Assembly: GCA_963756975.1 (NCBI GenBank)
Contig: CAVWPS010000002.1
Span: 1,240,001 to 1,304,000 of the forward strand
Origin: CAVRQM01 sp963756975
Lineage (GTDB): Bacteria > Pseudomonadota > Alphaproteobacteria > Acetobacterales > Acetobacteraceae
DNA: 64,000 nt
Direction of reading: 5' to 3'
In this document: piece by piece, positions 8,459 to 16,923 of the stretch
How positions within the stretch are numbered: the first letter of the stretch is position 1
Layout of the letters: each line of letters begins with the position of its first letter
Position numbers and translations under genes: made by a program
The notes under the pieces: model-generated
The model's database searches: none
What the model was told of the DNA's origin: nothing
The model's input: the letters and a program-made list of their open reading frames with translations, nothing else

Positions 8459-8821
8459 ATGCAAAGAGTGTGGATCGTGTGCGGCGCGTTACTGGGCGCG
8501 GTCGCCGTGATGCTCGCCGCCGCCGGGGCGCACGGGCTGCAAAGCCGGGGCGAGCTCGCCGTCGGCGAGGTCCGGGCGGCGGCGCAGATTGCCGGCTGGC
8601 ACGCGCTGGCGCTGCTGTCGGTCGCGTTTTGGGCCGCTCGCGGCGGCACGTTGGCCGTGCTCGCGGGTTGCGGTTTCCTGTTGGGCAGTGCCGTGTTCAT
8701 CGCGGCCGTGGCCGGCGACGCGTTCGGCGTGGCCGGTGTCGTTCGGGCGGCCCCGGTCGGCGGCACGGTGCTGATCGCGGCATGGCTGCTGCTGGCCGCC
8801 TCGGCGGTGCGGGCGCGCTGA
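8459..8821 (+). CDS. DUF423 small membrane protein
   Basis: A 120-residue protein with four predicted membrane helices and the DUF423/YgdD signature at its start (GALLGAVAVMLAAAGAHGL), followed by GWHALALL and a late GGTVLIAAWLLLA helix. The family is widespread in proteobacteria and has no settled function. The ATG at 8459 directly precedes the first helix; the frame is open slightly further up. It overlaps the next gene by up to 40 bases, suggesting coupling to the methyltransferase-like gene. Confidence 0.85.
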   Translation: MQRVWIVCGALLGAVAVMLAAAGAHGLQSRGELAVGEVRAAAQIAGWHALALLSVAFWAARGGTLAVLAGCGFLLGSAVFIAAVAGDAFGVAGVVRAAPVGGTVLIAAWLLLAASAVRAR

Positions 8822-9732
8822 CCGGCTCGGCGTATCTGGCGGCGGAAGGCTTCGAGGCACCGCTCGCGGAGGAGCTGTCGCGCCTCGGCGTTCCCGTCGA
8901 ACGCTGGCATGGCCGGCTGGCGCTGTCGTCCGCACCGCCGGTCCATGCGGCGTGGGCGCAGGACATCTGGCTCGACCCTCGTGAGGTGCCGGCCGAGAGC
9001 GTGCGGGCGGCGGCGGACGCGTTGCGGGCGGTGCAGCGGAACTGGAGCGCCTACGCGCCCGGCCTGCACCGGCGGACGGCCTTGATCGCCGGGCGCCTGC
9101 CGCCGGTGTCGGCCCGCCCGATCGTGTTCCCGGCACCGGCCCCGACGGCGCATCTCGGCGCGTGGACGCTGCTGGCCACCGACCGGCTGCTGTTCAGCCC
9201 GGCCAAATCGAGCCCGGTGCCGAACGGCGAGATGGTGTTCGAACTCGACCACATCGGCCCGCCGAGCCGGGCCTACGTCAAATTGTGGGAGGCTCTGACG
9301 TGGATCGGCAGCACCCCCGGTCCGGGCGAGCGATGCATCGACCTGGGTGCCGCGCCGGGCGGCTGGACCTGGGTGCTGGCGAGCCTCGGCGCGCGGACGA
9401 TCGCCGTGGACAAGGCACCGCTGGAGCCGAGGATCGCCGCCATGCCGGGTGTCGAAAGCCGGACCGAGAGCGCGTTCGCGATGGTTCCGGAACCGGCCGG
9501 GTGGCTGTTGAGCGACGTGATCGCCTACCCGGACCGGCTACTCGCCTTGGTGCGGCGCTGGATCGCGGCGGATTGCGTGAAAAGGATCGTCTGCACCGTC
9601 AAGTTTCAGGGGGAGACCGACCACGACGCGGCGGCCGGCTTCGCGTCCATCCCGGGCGGGAGGCTACGGCACCTGTCGGCCAACAAGCACGAGCTGACGT
9701 TCGCCTGGTGCCGGCCGGATCAGCGCCAGTAG
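8782..9732 (+). CDS. RlmM-like 23S rRNA 2'-O-methyltransferase (FtsJ domain)
   Basis: A SAM-dependent methyltransferase of about 316 residues. The C-terminal half has the Rossmann motif ERCIDLGAAPGGWTWVLASLGA (motif I is DLGAAPGG), an acidic AVDK strand end, and a late VCTVKFQGE segment that supplies the catalytic lysine of RrmJ-type 2'-O-methyltransferases. The N-terminal half resembles the THUMP-like region of RlmM, which modifies C2498 of 23S rRNA. The start is uncertain: ATG 8782 lies inside DUF423, while homology begins about residue 14 near a CTG at 8818. It overlaps the convergent sulfotransferase gene by 13 bases. Confidence 0.75.
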   Translation: MAAAGRLGGAGALTGSAYLAAEGFEAPLAEELSRLGVPVERWHGRLALSSAPPVHAAWAQDIWLDPREVPAESVRAAADALRAVQRNWSAYAPGLHRRTALIAGRLPPVSARPIVFPAPAPTAHLGAWTLLATDRLLFSPAKSSPVPNGEMVFELDHIGPPSRAYVKLWEALTWIGSTPGPGERCIDLGAAPGGWTWVLASLGARTIAVDKAPLEPRIAAMPGVESRTESAFAMVPEPAGWLLSDVIAYPDRLLALVRRWIAADCVKRIVCTVKFQGETDHDAAAGFASIPGGRLRHLSANKHELTFAWCRPDQRQ

Positions 9733-10496
9733 CTCTCGTTCGTGGAGTAGCCGTACGCCTCGAGCTCCGGGCCGCAGATGCGTCTAAAAATATCTTTTTG
9801 ATTTTCGTTCCACGGCAGGGTCGCCAGGCTGTCGATGCGGGCGGCGCTGCCTTCGCTGGTCTGCTGCGGGCGGTTGCGCTGAAACGTCGTCTGCACGCCC
9901 TTCATGGCCTCGTCCGAAAGACCGAGCAGCATCGCCATGCTGCTCGCCACCTGATCCGGATGCTGGATCATGTCTTGCTGATCGATCTCGATGTAGCTTC
10001 CGGCGGGCAAGACCGGCCTCACCTCGCGCCAGACCGACATGTTCCGCGCCCAGTCGCTGCAATGGTATTCGAACGTGTGGGTCGGGAACTTCTTCAGCCG
10101 CGACCCGACATTCTCGATCGCGCGGCGCTTGGCGAAGATGAATACCGAATCCGGCCACATCGTTTTGATGACCGGCAGGATCGACAGCATCTCCGGGTTG
10201 CCGGTCTTGTCGAACCACGGAACCTGCGTGTTCAGCGCGTCGATCGTCGTCTTGAACGTTCCCCGCAGGTCGGCCAGCAGCTTGGCCTTGTCCACGACCG
10301 AGGCCAGGACCTTGGCGTTGCCGTCCGCGTACAGCGAGAAGTGCCGTTCGACGGACTTCTCGATCCAGGCGAGCAGGGTGAGGAAGTTGCCCTCCCGGTA
10401 GCCGAAGTAGCCGGCGGCCAGCATCGCGTCGACGAGGATGCTGGTCCCCGAGCGCGGCGACCCGACGACGAATGCCGGGAATTTCAGCGATGTCAT
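9720..10496 (-). CDS. sulfotransferase family protein
   Basis: About 258 residues from ATG 10496, which has GGGAGAG upstream; the frame extends to a GTG at 10577. The PAPS 5'-phosphosulfate loop is FVVGSPRSGTSIL near residue 10, with Ser/Thr in the P-loop-like turn. A 3'-phosphate motif is plausible around VFIFAKRRAIENVGSR. Such cytosolic enzymes transfer sulfate from PAPS to sugars, lipids or proteins. It lies next to surface-polysaccharide genes, so a sugar acceptor is plausible but inferred. No PAPS synthesis genes are in the window. Confidence 0.75.
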   Translation of the reverse strand: MTSLKFPAFVVGSPRSGTSILVDAMLAAGYFGYREGNFLTLLAWIEKSVERHFSLYADGNAKVLASVVDKAKLLADLRGTFKTTIDALNTQVPWFDKTGNPEMLSILPVIKTMWPDSVFIFAKRRAIENVGSRLKKFPTHTFEYHCSDWARNMSVWREVRPVLPAGSYIEIDQQDMIQHPDQVASSMAMLLGLSDEAMKGVQTTFQRNRPQQTSEGSAARIDSLATLPWNENQKDIFRRICGPELEAYGYSTNESYWR

Positions 10497-10592
10497 GGTG
10501 TGGTCTCTCCCGGTGAGTGGAGCGTCGCTCCGAGCCCTCGTGGCGGCATCGATCAAAGTGCTCATGTCGAACGTCACTAGGATTAGGGACGA

Positions 10593-10621
10593 ATGGTAAT
10601 TTGCGGTTGTGATCGACGCAA
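10593..10621 (-). promoter_or_regulatory. candidate sigma70 promoter for the sulfotransferase gene
   Basis: On the minus strand TTGCGT (10616-10621) and TACCAT (10593-10598) are separated by 17 bases, matching -35 and -10 elements at four of six positions each. Transcription would begin near 10586, giving about a 90-base leader before the ATG at 10496. Pattern match only. Confidence 0.35.
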
Positions 10622-10639
10622 GGTCGCGCGCTCCCGGCC

Positions 10640-10653
10640 GGCTGTTTTCAGCC
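10640..10653 (-). terminator. short hairpin after aminotransferase gene
   Basis: A perfect GGCTG / CAGCC stem with a four-base loop begins three bases downstream of the aminotransferase stop on the minus strand. There is no U run after it, so it would be at most a weak or Rho-assisted stop. Confidence 0.25.
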
Positions 10654-10655
10654 CG

Positions 10656-11813
10656 CTAGCTTGGATCATAATTCATTAAACCTCGTAACTTGTCCGCGAT
10701 CCGCGCCGCCGTGTCGGGCGGCAGGTCGGGATGGATCGGCAGGGCGAGGATGCGGCCCGCGAGATCCTCGCTGACCGGCAGCGCCGCGCCGTCATGGACG
10801 TGGGCATAGGCGGGCTGCCGGTGGAGCGGCACCGGATAGTAGATCGCCGTCGGGATGGAGGCCGCCCGCAGCCCCGCCTGCGCCGCATCGCGTGCGGCCC
10901 GGCCGGGAAACAGGATCGCGTAGACGGCCCAGGCGCTGGTCGAGTCCGCGACCCTGGCCGGGGTCCGCACCAATCCCGCGAGCGCCTCGTCGTAGGCCCG
11001 CGCCAAACGTTCGCGGGCGCGGATTTCGGCGTCGAACACGTCGAGCTTGGCGAGCAGCACCGCCGCCTGCAGCGTATCGAGCCGGCCGTTCATGCCGACG
11101 CGCAAAACCTCGTACCGCGTCGCGCCTTCGCCGTGCGACCGGAGCGACCGGTACAGCTCGGCCCGGGCCGGGTCGTCGGTGAGCAGCGCGCCGCCGTCGC
11201 CGTAGCCGCCGAGCGGCTTGGACGGGAAGAAACTGATCGCCGTCGCGTCGGCCATCGCCCCCAGCGGACGGTTGCCGAGGCTGGCCCCGAAACTCTGGGC
11301 GCAGTCGTCGAGCGTGAACATGCCGTGCTCCGCCGCGATGCCGCCCAGCGCCGGCCAGTCCGCCGGCTGCCCGAACAGGTCGACGCCGACCAGGGCGCGG
11401 GGTTTCAGCCGTCCTCCGGCGACGACCGCCTCGACCCGGCGGCGCAGGTGCGCGGGGTCGATCTGGAACGTGTCCGGATCGACGTCGACGAACACCGGCG
11501 TGGCCCCCAGCAGCAACGGCACCTCGGCGGTGGCCGTGTAGGTGAACGCGGGCAGAAACACCGCGTCGCCGGGTCCGATGCCCTCGGCCATCATCGCGAT
11601 CTGCAGCGCGTCCGTGCCGGAGCTGACCGCGACGCAATGCGCGGCGTCCCCTCGCTGGGCGAGCGCCGTTTCCAGCTCGGCGACTTCGGGGCCGAGGATG
11701 AACTGGCAATGGGCCAGCACGGCGTCGATCCGGCGGCGCAGCCCGTCGCCGAGCCGGATTTGCTGCGCGGGCAGGTCGAGGAAGCGGATCGGCATCGGGT
11801 CAGGCGTTGGCAT
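10656..11813 (-). CDS. DegT/DnrJ/EryC1/StrS sugar aminotransferase
   Basis: A PLP-dependent aminotransferase of 385 residues acting on nucleotide-linked 4-keto (or 3-keto) sugars. Features: SSGTDAL phosphate-binding loop near residue 64, PAFTYTATAE near 88, LDDCAQSFGA (Asp169/Asp170 contacting the PLP ring nitrogen) and the Schiff-base lysine Lys199 in SFFPSKPLGGYGDGG. ATG 11813 has GGAACAGAG upstream and overlaps the preceding gene by 14 bases; ATG 11795 lacks a site. Its partner in this operon is a dehydratase-like protein missing its catalytic half, so the source of keto-sugar must be encoded elsewhere. Confidence 0.88.
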   Translation of the reverse strand: MPTPDPMPIRFLDLPAQQIRLGDGLRRRIDAVLAHCQFILGPEVAELETALAQRGDAAHCVAVSSGTDALQIAMMAEGIGPGDAVFLPAFTYTATAEVPLLLGATPVFVDVDPDTFQIDPAHLRRRVEAVVAGGRLKPRALVGVDLFGQPADWPALGGIAAEHGMFTLDDCAQSFGASLGNRPLGAMADATAISFFPSKPLGGYGDGGALLTDDPARAELYRSLRSHGEGATRYEVLRVGMNGRLDTLQAAVLLAKLDVFDAEIRARERLARAYDEALAGLVRTPARVADSTSAWAVYAILFPGRAARDAAQAGLRAASIPTAIYYPVPLHRQPAYAHVHDGAALPVSEDLAGRILALPIHPDLPPDTAARIADKLRGLMNYDPS

Positions 11814-12576
11814 TGTCGAAACTCTGTTCCTTGAGCGGGGGGCCGAGCGCGGTCAGGCTCGGTGCGCGGGAGACGTGGATGCCGCGGGCATGGGCCAGCG
11901 CGAGCAGCGCCGCCAGCCGCCCGCCGTGCAGCTCCGGCGCGGTGACGATTATCAGATCGAGGTCCGACAGGCGGTCGAGGACCACCTCGGCGTCCGCGAT
12001 CGCGCCCAGGATCGGACAGCCGTGGATGCGTCGGCCGGTCTGACCGTCGCCGAGGGAGAGCAGACCGATGGCGCGCAGGCCGGCATCGGGGTCGATCGCG
12101 AGCGCGCGAAGGAACAGGTCGGCCCCAGCGCCGGTGCCGACCAGCAACACGGGCCGCCCGAGGGTCGCATCCCGGGTGCCGCCGCGCAGAAAACGGTAGG
12201 CCGCGCGCGAGCCCGACAGCAGGACGCACAGGCAGAGCGCGTCGATGACCGGGAACGCGGCCGAGGGCAGTTTCACCCGCGCCACCTGTAGGACGAGGGT
12301 CGTGAGTGCCGCGGCCAGCGCGCTCGCGGCGGCGATGGCGAGCAGTTCGGCCGAGCCCGCGAAGCGCCAGTATTGCGTGGACAGGCCGAACGGCAGCCCG
12401 GCCAGCGACACGGCGGCCGCCGCCCATAGCAGCGCCCACGGATTGGGGGCCGTCGCGGCTGGGTTGGCGAGGTAGATCGCGGCCAGACAGGCGACCGCGC
12501 CCACGATCGCGTCGCCGCCGGCGTTGGCGGCGATCCGGCGGGCGGCCACGGATATTTTTGCGGAGTCGGCGGTCAC
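11800..12576 (-). CDS. truncated CapD/FlaA1-like protein (membrane and first Rossmann domain only)
   Basis: 258 residues corresponding to the N-terminal part of FlaA1/CapD/PglF-type NDP-sugar 4,6-dehydratases. There are about four membrane helices (residues 20-115), a linker SGSRAAYRFLRGG, and a CoA_binding_3-type Rossmann domain beginning RPVLLVGTGAGADLFLRAL and ending near SLTALGPPL. Full proteins continue for about 350 residues with the SDR dehydratase domain (second GxxGxxG, catalytic triad); here the protein stops and the aminotransferase begins 14 bases earlier. So it cannot be a dehydratase as it stands. It may be a membrane scaffold or a deletion remnant. Divergent from the next gene by 46 bases. 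Confidence 0.75.
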   Translation of the reverse strand: MTADSAKISVAARRIAANAGGDAIVGAVACLAAIYLANPAATAPNPWALLWAAAAVSLAGLPFGLSTQYWRFAGSAELLAIAAASALAAALTTLVLQVARVKLPSAAFPVIDALCLCVLLSGSRAAYRFLRGGTRDATLGRPVLLVGTGAGADLFLRALAIDPDAGLRAIGLLSLGDGQTGRRIHGCPILGAIADAEVVLDRLSDLDLIIVTAPELHGGRLAALLALAHARGIHVSRAPSLTALGPPLKEQSFDNANA

Positions 12577-12622
12577 GCGGGCGCTATAGCCGCAACGCGG
12601 CCGGCACCGCTAATCACCGTCC

Positions 12623-13675
12623 ATGACCGTCCTGGCTTTCCTGCGCCACCTGCTTCTGTGCGGCGTGCTGGCGCTGGTATCGGCCGTCGTCGTGGTCGCG
12701 ATGATGTCGGCCGGCGTGATCGACCGGCCGGCGGAGCGCAAGGCGCACACGAACCCGACGCCGAAGGGCGGCGGCCTCGGCGTGGTGGTCGCGTTCCTGC
12801 TCGGCATCTCGGCGCTGTATTCGACCGCCGCCTTCGCCCGCATCGCCGACCCGTATTTCCTCGGCGTGATCGCGGGCTCGGCCCTGATCGCGGCCGTCAG
12901 CTACGTCGACGATCTGCGCGACTGGCCGTTCACCGTGAAACTCGCCGCGCAAATCGTGGCCGCACTGGCCGTGGTCGGCAGCGGGCTGTGGATCCAGGTG
13001 TTCAACGTGCCGTCCATCGGCGCGGTCGATGTCGGCTGGTTCGGGGCGGTCGCGACGCTCGGCTGGATCCTGTTCGCGACCAACGCCACGAACTTCGTCG
13101 ACGGGCTGGACGGCCTGTGCGCCGGCACCTGCCTGATCGCGTGCGGGTTCCTGGCCGGCGTGGCCCAGGGCGCCGGCGGGCTGTTCGTCTACGCGGCGGC
13201 GATGCTGCTCGGCGCGGGGCTGGTCGGGTTCCTGCCGTTCAACTTCCCCCGTGCGAGGATCTTCCTCGGCGATGTCGGCAGCCAGTTCTGCGGCTTCGTG
13301 CTGGCGGTGCTGGGCGTCGCGGCGGCCCGGTTCGAGCAGGTGGAGCTGAGCTTCCTGCTGGTGCCGATGCTGCTGAACGCGGTGCTGTTCGACGTCGCGT
13401 TCACGCTGGCGCGGCGGCTGCTGGCGGGCCAGTCGATCACCACGCGCCACCGGGGGTTCCTGTTCCAGATCGCGCACCGGGGCGGCCTGCACGCGCGGCA
13501 CGTGACGCTGATCTACTGGGCGTTCGCGGCGTATGGCGGCATCGGCTGCATCGGGTTCGTGGCGGCACCATCATCGTGGAAGCCGCTGATCCCGCTGCTG
13601 GTCATCCTGCCGCAGCTGGGGTGGGTCGCACTGGTGACGGTGCGGGCGCGGCGCGCGCGGATCGGGGCATGGTGA
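12623..13675 (+). CDS. WecA/MraY-family undecaprenyl-phosphate sugar-1-phosphate transferase
   Basis: A 350-residue polytopic glycosyltransferase (GT4, polyprenol-phosphate acceptor) starting lipid-linked surface glycans at the inner membrane. Family motifs are all present: VDDLRDW (Asp pair), NATNFVDGLDGL, FLGDVGSQ and the cytoplasmic HRGFLFQIAHR loop. About ten hydrophobic helices fit. The UDP-sugar (GlcNAc or related) is not determined by these motifs. It is divergent from the CapD-like/DegT pair, with which it probably forms one surface-glycan locus; its end overlaps the convergent MFS gene by 74 bases. Confidence 0.87.
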   Translation: MTVLAFLRHLLLCGVLALVSAVVVVAMMSAGVIDRPAERKAHTNPTPKGGGLGVVVAFLLGISALYSTAAFARIADPYFLGVIAGSALIAAVSYVDDLRDWPFTVKLAAQIVAALAVVGSGLWIQVFNVPSIGAVDVGWFGAVATLGWILFATNATNFVDGLDGLCAGTCLIACGFLAGVAQGAGGLFVYAAAMLLGAGLVGFLPFNFPRARIFLGDVGSQFCGFVLAVLGVAAARFEQVELSFLLVPMLLNAVLFDVAFTLARRLLAGQSITTRHRGFLFQIAHRGGLHARHVTLIYWAFAAYGGIGCIGFVAAPSSWKPLIPLLVILPQLGWVALVTVRARRARIGAW

Positions 13676-14903
13676 GCAGGATCGCGGCCCCGGCGGTCAG
13701 CAGCACCACGATCACCGCCATCCCGGCGCGCAGGCTGCCGGTCGCCTGCGTCACCGCGGCCAGGGACAGCGGGCCGATGAACGACGTCACCCGCCCGGAC
13801 AGCGCGAACAACCCGAAATAGGCGGCGCGAGCCTCGGGGGGTGCGAGCCGCGCCATCAGGCTACGGCTCGCCGCCTGCGACGGGCCGACGAAGACGCCGA
13901 GCATCAGGCCGAGCACCCAGAACGCGACCTCGCTCCGCACCAGCAGGATCGCGGCCCCGAGCACGGCGAGCCCGACGACGCTCGCGAACGTGGTGGTCCA
14001 GGCACCGAGCGTGTCCTCGACGAAGGCGGCCGCCAGCGCGCCGAGGCCGGCGGTCAGCGTGAGGCCGATGCCGAACAGCAGCACGCCGGTCGGCGACATC
14101 CCGAACGTGGCGGCCGCGTAGATGCCGCCGAACGCGAACAGGGTGACGATGCCGTCGGTGAACAGCAGCCGGGCGACCAGAAAGCGGCGGATCACCGGGC
14201 GCGACCACGCGTCGCGCGCCACCGGACGCAGACCCGCGAAGCCCGCCCGCACGGCGGCCAGCCAGCCGACGCCGGAGGGGCCGCGCGGCGCGAACGCCAG
14301 CAGCGGCCAGCAGAACGCGATGATCCAGAGGCCGGCCAGCAGCGCGCACGCCCGCACCGGCTCGGCCATCGCGCGCGACAGGCCGAATGGCGGGTTTTCG
14401 GGGAGAACCAAGCCGACGAGGCAGAGCGTCAGGCAGATCAGCCCGCCGCCATAGCCCGCCGCCCAGGCCAGCATGGACAGCCGGCCGAGCCGTCCGGGTG
14501 CCGCCAATTCGGGCAGCATCGAGTTGTAGAACACCGTGCCGACTTCCAGCGCCACGGCCCCGATTCCGGCCAGCACCAGCGCCCGGGGCACTTGCCCGGC
14601 ATGGGGATGGACCGTCCACAGACAGAGTGTCGCGGCGGCGAGGATCACGGTCGCGACGGCGAGCAGCACGCGGCGGCCACCGCCCCGGTCCGCGATCGCG
14701 CCCAGCGGCACCGCGAGCAACGCCACCGCGACGCCGGCCACGGCCTGCATCCGGCCCCATTGCGCGGCCCCGAGGGTCGGGTCGGCGGCGACGGCCTGGG
14801 TGAAATAGGTCGCGAACACGAAGGTCGCGATGACGCTGCTGTAGGCGCTGTAGCCGCAATCGTAGAGCACCCAGGCGATCAGGCTGCGTCGTTGCGTCGG
14901 CAT
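13602..14903 (-). CDS. UMF1/Atg22-type MFS transporter
   Basis: A 433-residue transporter with about twelve hydrophobic helices. The start SLIAWVLYDCGYSAYSSVIATFVFATYF is characteristic of the UMF1 group related to yeast Atg22, with LGAIADRGGGRR as the cytoplasmic MFS loop and FVGPSQAASRSLMARL in the second half. Substrates of the bacterial group are unknown; vacuolar Atg22 exports amino acids in yeast. It ends with a proline/alanine-rich tail. The overlap with the convergent transferase gene is 74 bases. Confidence 0.85.
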   Translation of the reverse strand: MPTQRRSLIAWVLYDCGYSAYSSVIATFVFATYFTQAVAADPTLGAAQWGRMQAVAGVAVALLAVPLGAIADRGGGRRVLLAVATVILAAATLCLWTVHPHAGQVPRALVLAGIGAVALEVGTVFYNSMLPELAAPGRLGRLSMLAWAAGYGGGLICLTLCLVGLVLPENPPFGLSRAMAEPVRACALLAGLWIIAFCWPLLAFAPRGPSGVGWLAAVRAGFAGLRPVARDAWSRPVIRRFLVARLLFTDGIVTLFAFGGIYAAATFGMSPTGVLLFGIGLTLTAGLGALAAAFVEDTLGAWTTTFASVVGLAVLGAAILLVRSEVAFWVLGLMLGVFVGPSQAASRSLMARLAPPEARAAYFGLFALSGRVTSFIGPLSLAAVTQATGSLRAGMAVIVVLLTAGAAILLTMPRSARAAPAPSPVRPTPAAAG

Positions 14904-14959
14904 TTTTATCGCATGCCACTTCGCATGGCATGCGCGCCAGCACGGCGCACGACGGCGCG

Positions 14960-15115
14960 TCAGAAGTCGGTGACGCGGCCCTTATGCTGCCAGTCGCCGT
15001 ACCGCGTCGGCTCCGGCCCCGGCGCGCCGCCGATTTCGGGCGGCAAGGGCGGCGTCTCCTCTGGCTCCGGCGCGGTGGTCGGGGGCTGCTCCGGGGGAAG
15101 GGGTGTGGTCGCCAT
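14960..15115 (-). CDS. SDHAF4-like succinate dehydrogenase assembly protein (DUF1674)
   Basis: A 51-residue protein: a Pro-rich, low-complexity N-terminus and the DUF1674 signature EIGGAPGPEPTRYGDWQHKGRVTDF split here as EIGGAPGPEPTRYGDW plus QHKGRVTDF at the very C-terminus. Family members bind flavinylated SdhA and promote complex II assembly; they are nearly universal in alphaproteobacteria. The frame is open further upstream, but ATG 15115 gives the normal size. No sdh genes are in the window. Confidence 0.8.
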   Translation of the reverse strand: MATTPLPPEQPPTTAPEPEETPPLPPEIGGAPGPEPTRYGDWQHKGRVTDF

Positions 15116-15212
15116 GCCACACAGATGGGCAACGACGCCGCGTGGCGCAACGGTGCGCTCCCGGCGGGCCGTCTGCCCCGTAATAACCACCGGCGACCCA
15201 CGAAGGACCTCG

Positions 15213-16151
15213 ATGCGCCGAGCGCTCATGCTGCTGCTATGCCTGTTGTCGGCGCTTGGGCTCGGGCTTGGGCTCGGGGCCGGTGCACGCGCCGAGCCGG
15301 GGCCGGAGCGCGAGTTGTCGGTGCAGAACCATGCCCACCGTCCGGTCAACGAGCTGTACGTCTCGCCGACGACCGCCGAGAACTGGGGCGACGACCGGCT
15401 GGGCGACGCGCAGATCGCCCCCGGCGACACTTTGCGGGTCAAACTCGGGCGCACGCGCGATTGCGTGTTCGACGTGCAGGCCATCTACGACGACGCGAGC
15501 CGCGAGGAGCGGCATGGCATCGACCTTTGCCGCAACCGCGTCGTGGTGTTCGACGGCACCGGCGCCATCAAGCCGGCCGACGCGCGCGGTGCCCGCCACG
15601 TCGTCACCGTCGAGAACGACTCCGCGCGGCCCATCCAGCAGGTCTTCATCTCGTCGTCCGACAGCGGCGATTGGGGCGACGACCTGTTGCACGACGGCAG
15701 CCTGTCGGTCGCCGCACGCACCCAGCTCGCCTATCACGGCGACTGCGTGGCCGATCTGCGGATCGTGTACGACAATCGCGGGGCGGAGGAGCGGCGGGGA
15801 CTCGACCTGTGCGCGATGGGCGGGATCGCGATCGCCGCCGGCTGGACCACGACGGAGACGCCGGTCGTGCCGAAGGGCGTCGGCACCGAACCGGTGGCAC
15901 TGCCCGTGGTCAACCAATCCGGCCACCCGGTGCGGGAACTGTTCGTGACGCCCGAGGATGGGGAGCGGGGGGCCAACATGCTCGGTGGCCCGCTCGCCGA
16001 CGGGGCCAGCATCACGGTCACCGTGACCCGGCCGAAAACGACCTGCCGGTTCGCGGCGAGGATCGTGTTCGGGGAGAAATGGCCGGACCGGGACGTGACG
16101 GGTCTGGACCTCTGCCATCCGGCGCCGCTGGTCTTATTGCCGAAACCTTAA
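15213..16151 (+). CDS. exported protein with three tandem about 90-residue repeats
   Basis: 312 residues: signal peptide (residues 1-27, ending ALGLGLGLGAGARA) and three repeats. Each begins with a V(x)N strand and an (E/Q)L(Y/F)V(S/T)P-like segment, continues with WGDDxLxDG and a cysteine in xCxxDxxxxYD, and closes with GxDLC. Repeat 1 is near residues 32-120, repeat 2 near 125-210, repeat 3 near 225-312 and is the most diverged (WGDD lost). The paired Cys in each unit suggests one disulfide per repeat in the periplasm. This resembles uncharacterised alphaproteobacterial repeat proteins; I know no function. ATG 15213 follows AAGGA. Confidence 0.8.
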   Translation: MRRALMLLLCLLSALGLGLGLGAGARAEPGPERELSVQNHAHRPVNELYVSPTTAENWGDDRLGDAQIAPGDTLRVKLGRTRDCVFDVQAIYDDASREERHGIDLCRNRVVVFDGTGAIKPADARGARHVVTVENDSARPIQQVFISSSDSGDWGDDLLHDGSLSVAARTQLAYHGDCVADLRIVYDNRGAEERRGLDLCAMGGIAIAAGWTTTETPVVPKGVGTEPVALPVVNQSGHPVRELFVTPEDGERGANMLGGPLADGASITVTVTRPKTTCRFAARIVFGEKWPDRDVTGLDLCHPAPLVLLPKP

Positions 16152-16209
16152 TCGTTTCTCGCGCCGTCGTGGCTTCCCGTGCCGTGCCGTGCCGTCCACA
16201 ACGCGGCCC

Positions 16210-16860
16210 ATGACCTTTCGCATCATGAAGCGGCGCACCATCCTGGCCGGGCTGGCCGCCGGCGCCTTCCCCGCCGCCGTCTGTCCCAGCGCCGCCTTCG
16301 CGCAGGCCGACGATCAGGCCGACCTCGCCCGCGTCTCGTCGTATCTGAACGGCGTGCACACGCTGAAGGCGCGGTTCGACCAGTTGGCACCCGACGGCTC
16401 GACCAGCCAGGGGCTCGCGTGGATCCAGCGGCCGGGGCGGATGCGGTTCCAGTACGACCCGCCGACGCCCCTGCTGCTGGTCGCGGGGCACGGCCTGTTC
16501 GTCTACTACGACCGCGAGCTGCAGCAGACGACCAACATCCCGGTCGGCGACACCCCGCTCGGTATCCTGCTGCGCGACCCGCTCGATCTGACCGGCGACG
16601 TGCGCGTGACCGGTGTCGCGCGGCTGCCGGGCCAGCTTCAGGTCACGGTGCTGCGGACGAAAACGCCGTCCGACGGGACGCTGACGCTGATCTTCTCCGA
16701 GGGCCCGCTGACGCTTCGCCAATGGGTGGTGGTGGACGCGCGGCGGCAGCAGACGCGCGTGACGCTGTCCAACATCCAGTATGGCGGCACGTTCGATCAG
16801 GACATGTTCGTCTTCATCAATCCGAAATTCATCCCAGGCAGCGACAAGCTTTATCGTTGA
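16210..16860 (+). CDS. lolA: outer-membrane lipoprotein carrier LolA
   Basis: A periplasmic chaperone of 216 residues that moves lipoproteins from LolCDE to the outer membrane. A signal peptide (RRTILAGLAAGAFPAAVCPSAAFA) is followed by the LolA fold: YLNGVHTLKARFDQ, GLAWIQRPGRMRFQYDPP and PLGILLRDPLDL, then the C-terminal QTRVTLSNIQYG strand. ATG 16210 or 16225 (directly before RRTIL) could be the start; neither has a strong ribosome site. The twin Arg start could permit Tat export. Confidence 0.9.
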   Translation: MTFRIMKRRTILAGLAAGAFPAAVCPSAAFAQADDQADLARVSSYLNGVHTLKARFDQLAPDGSTSQGLAWIQRPGRMRFQYDPPTPLLLVAGHGLFVYYDRELQQTTNIPVGDTPLGILLRDPLDLTGDVRVTGVARLPGQLQVTVLRTKTPSDGTLTLIFSEGPLTLRQWVVVDARRQQTRVTLSNIQYGGTFDQDMFVFINPKFIPGSDKLYR

Positions 16861-16923
16861 GAAATGCTGCAGCGCGGCAGATTTGCCTTCAAATCGCCGT
16901 CGTGAACGCCCACACTTCCTACA

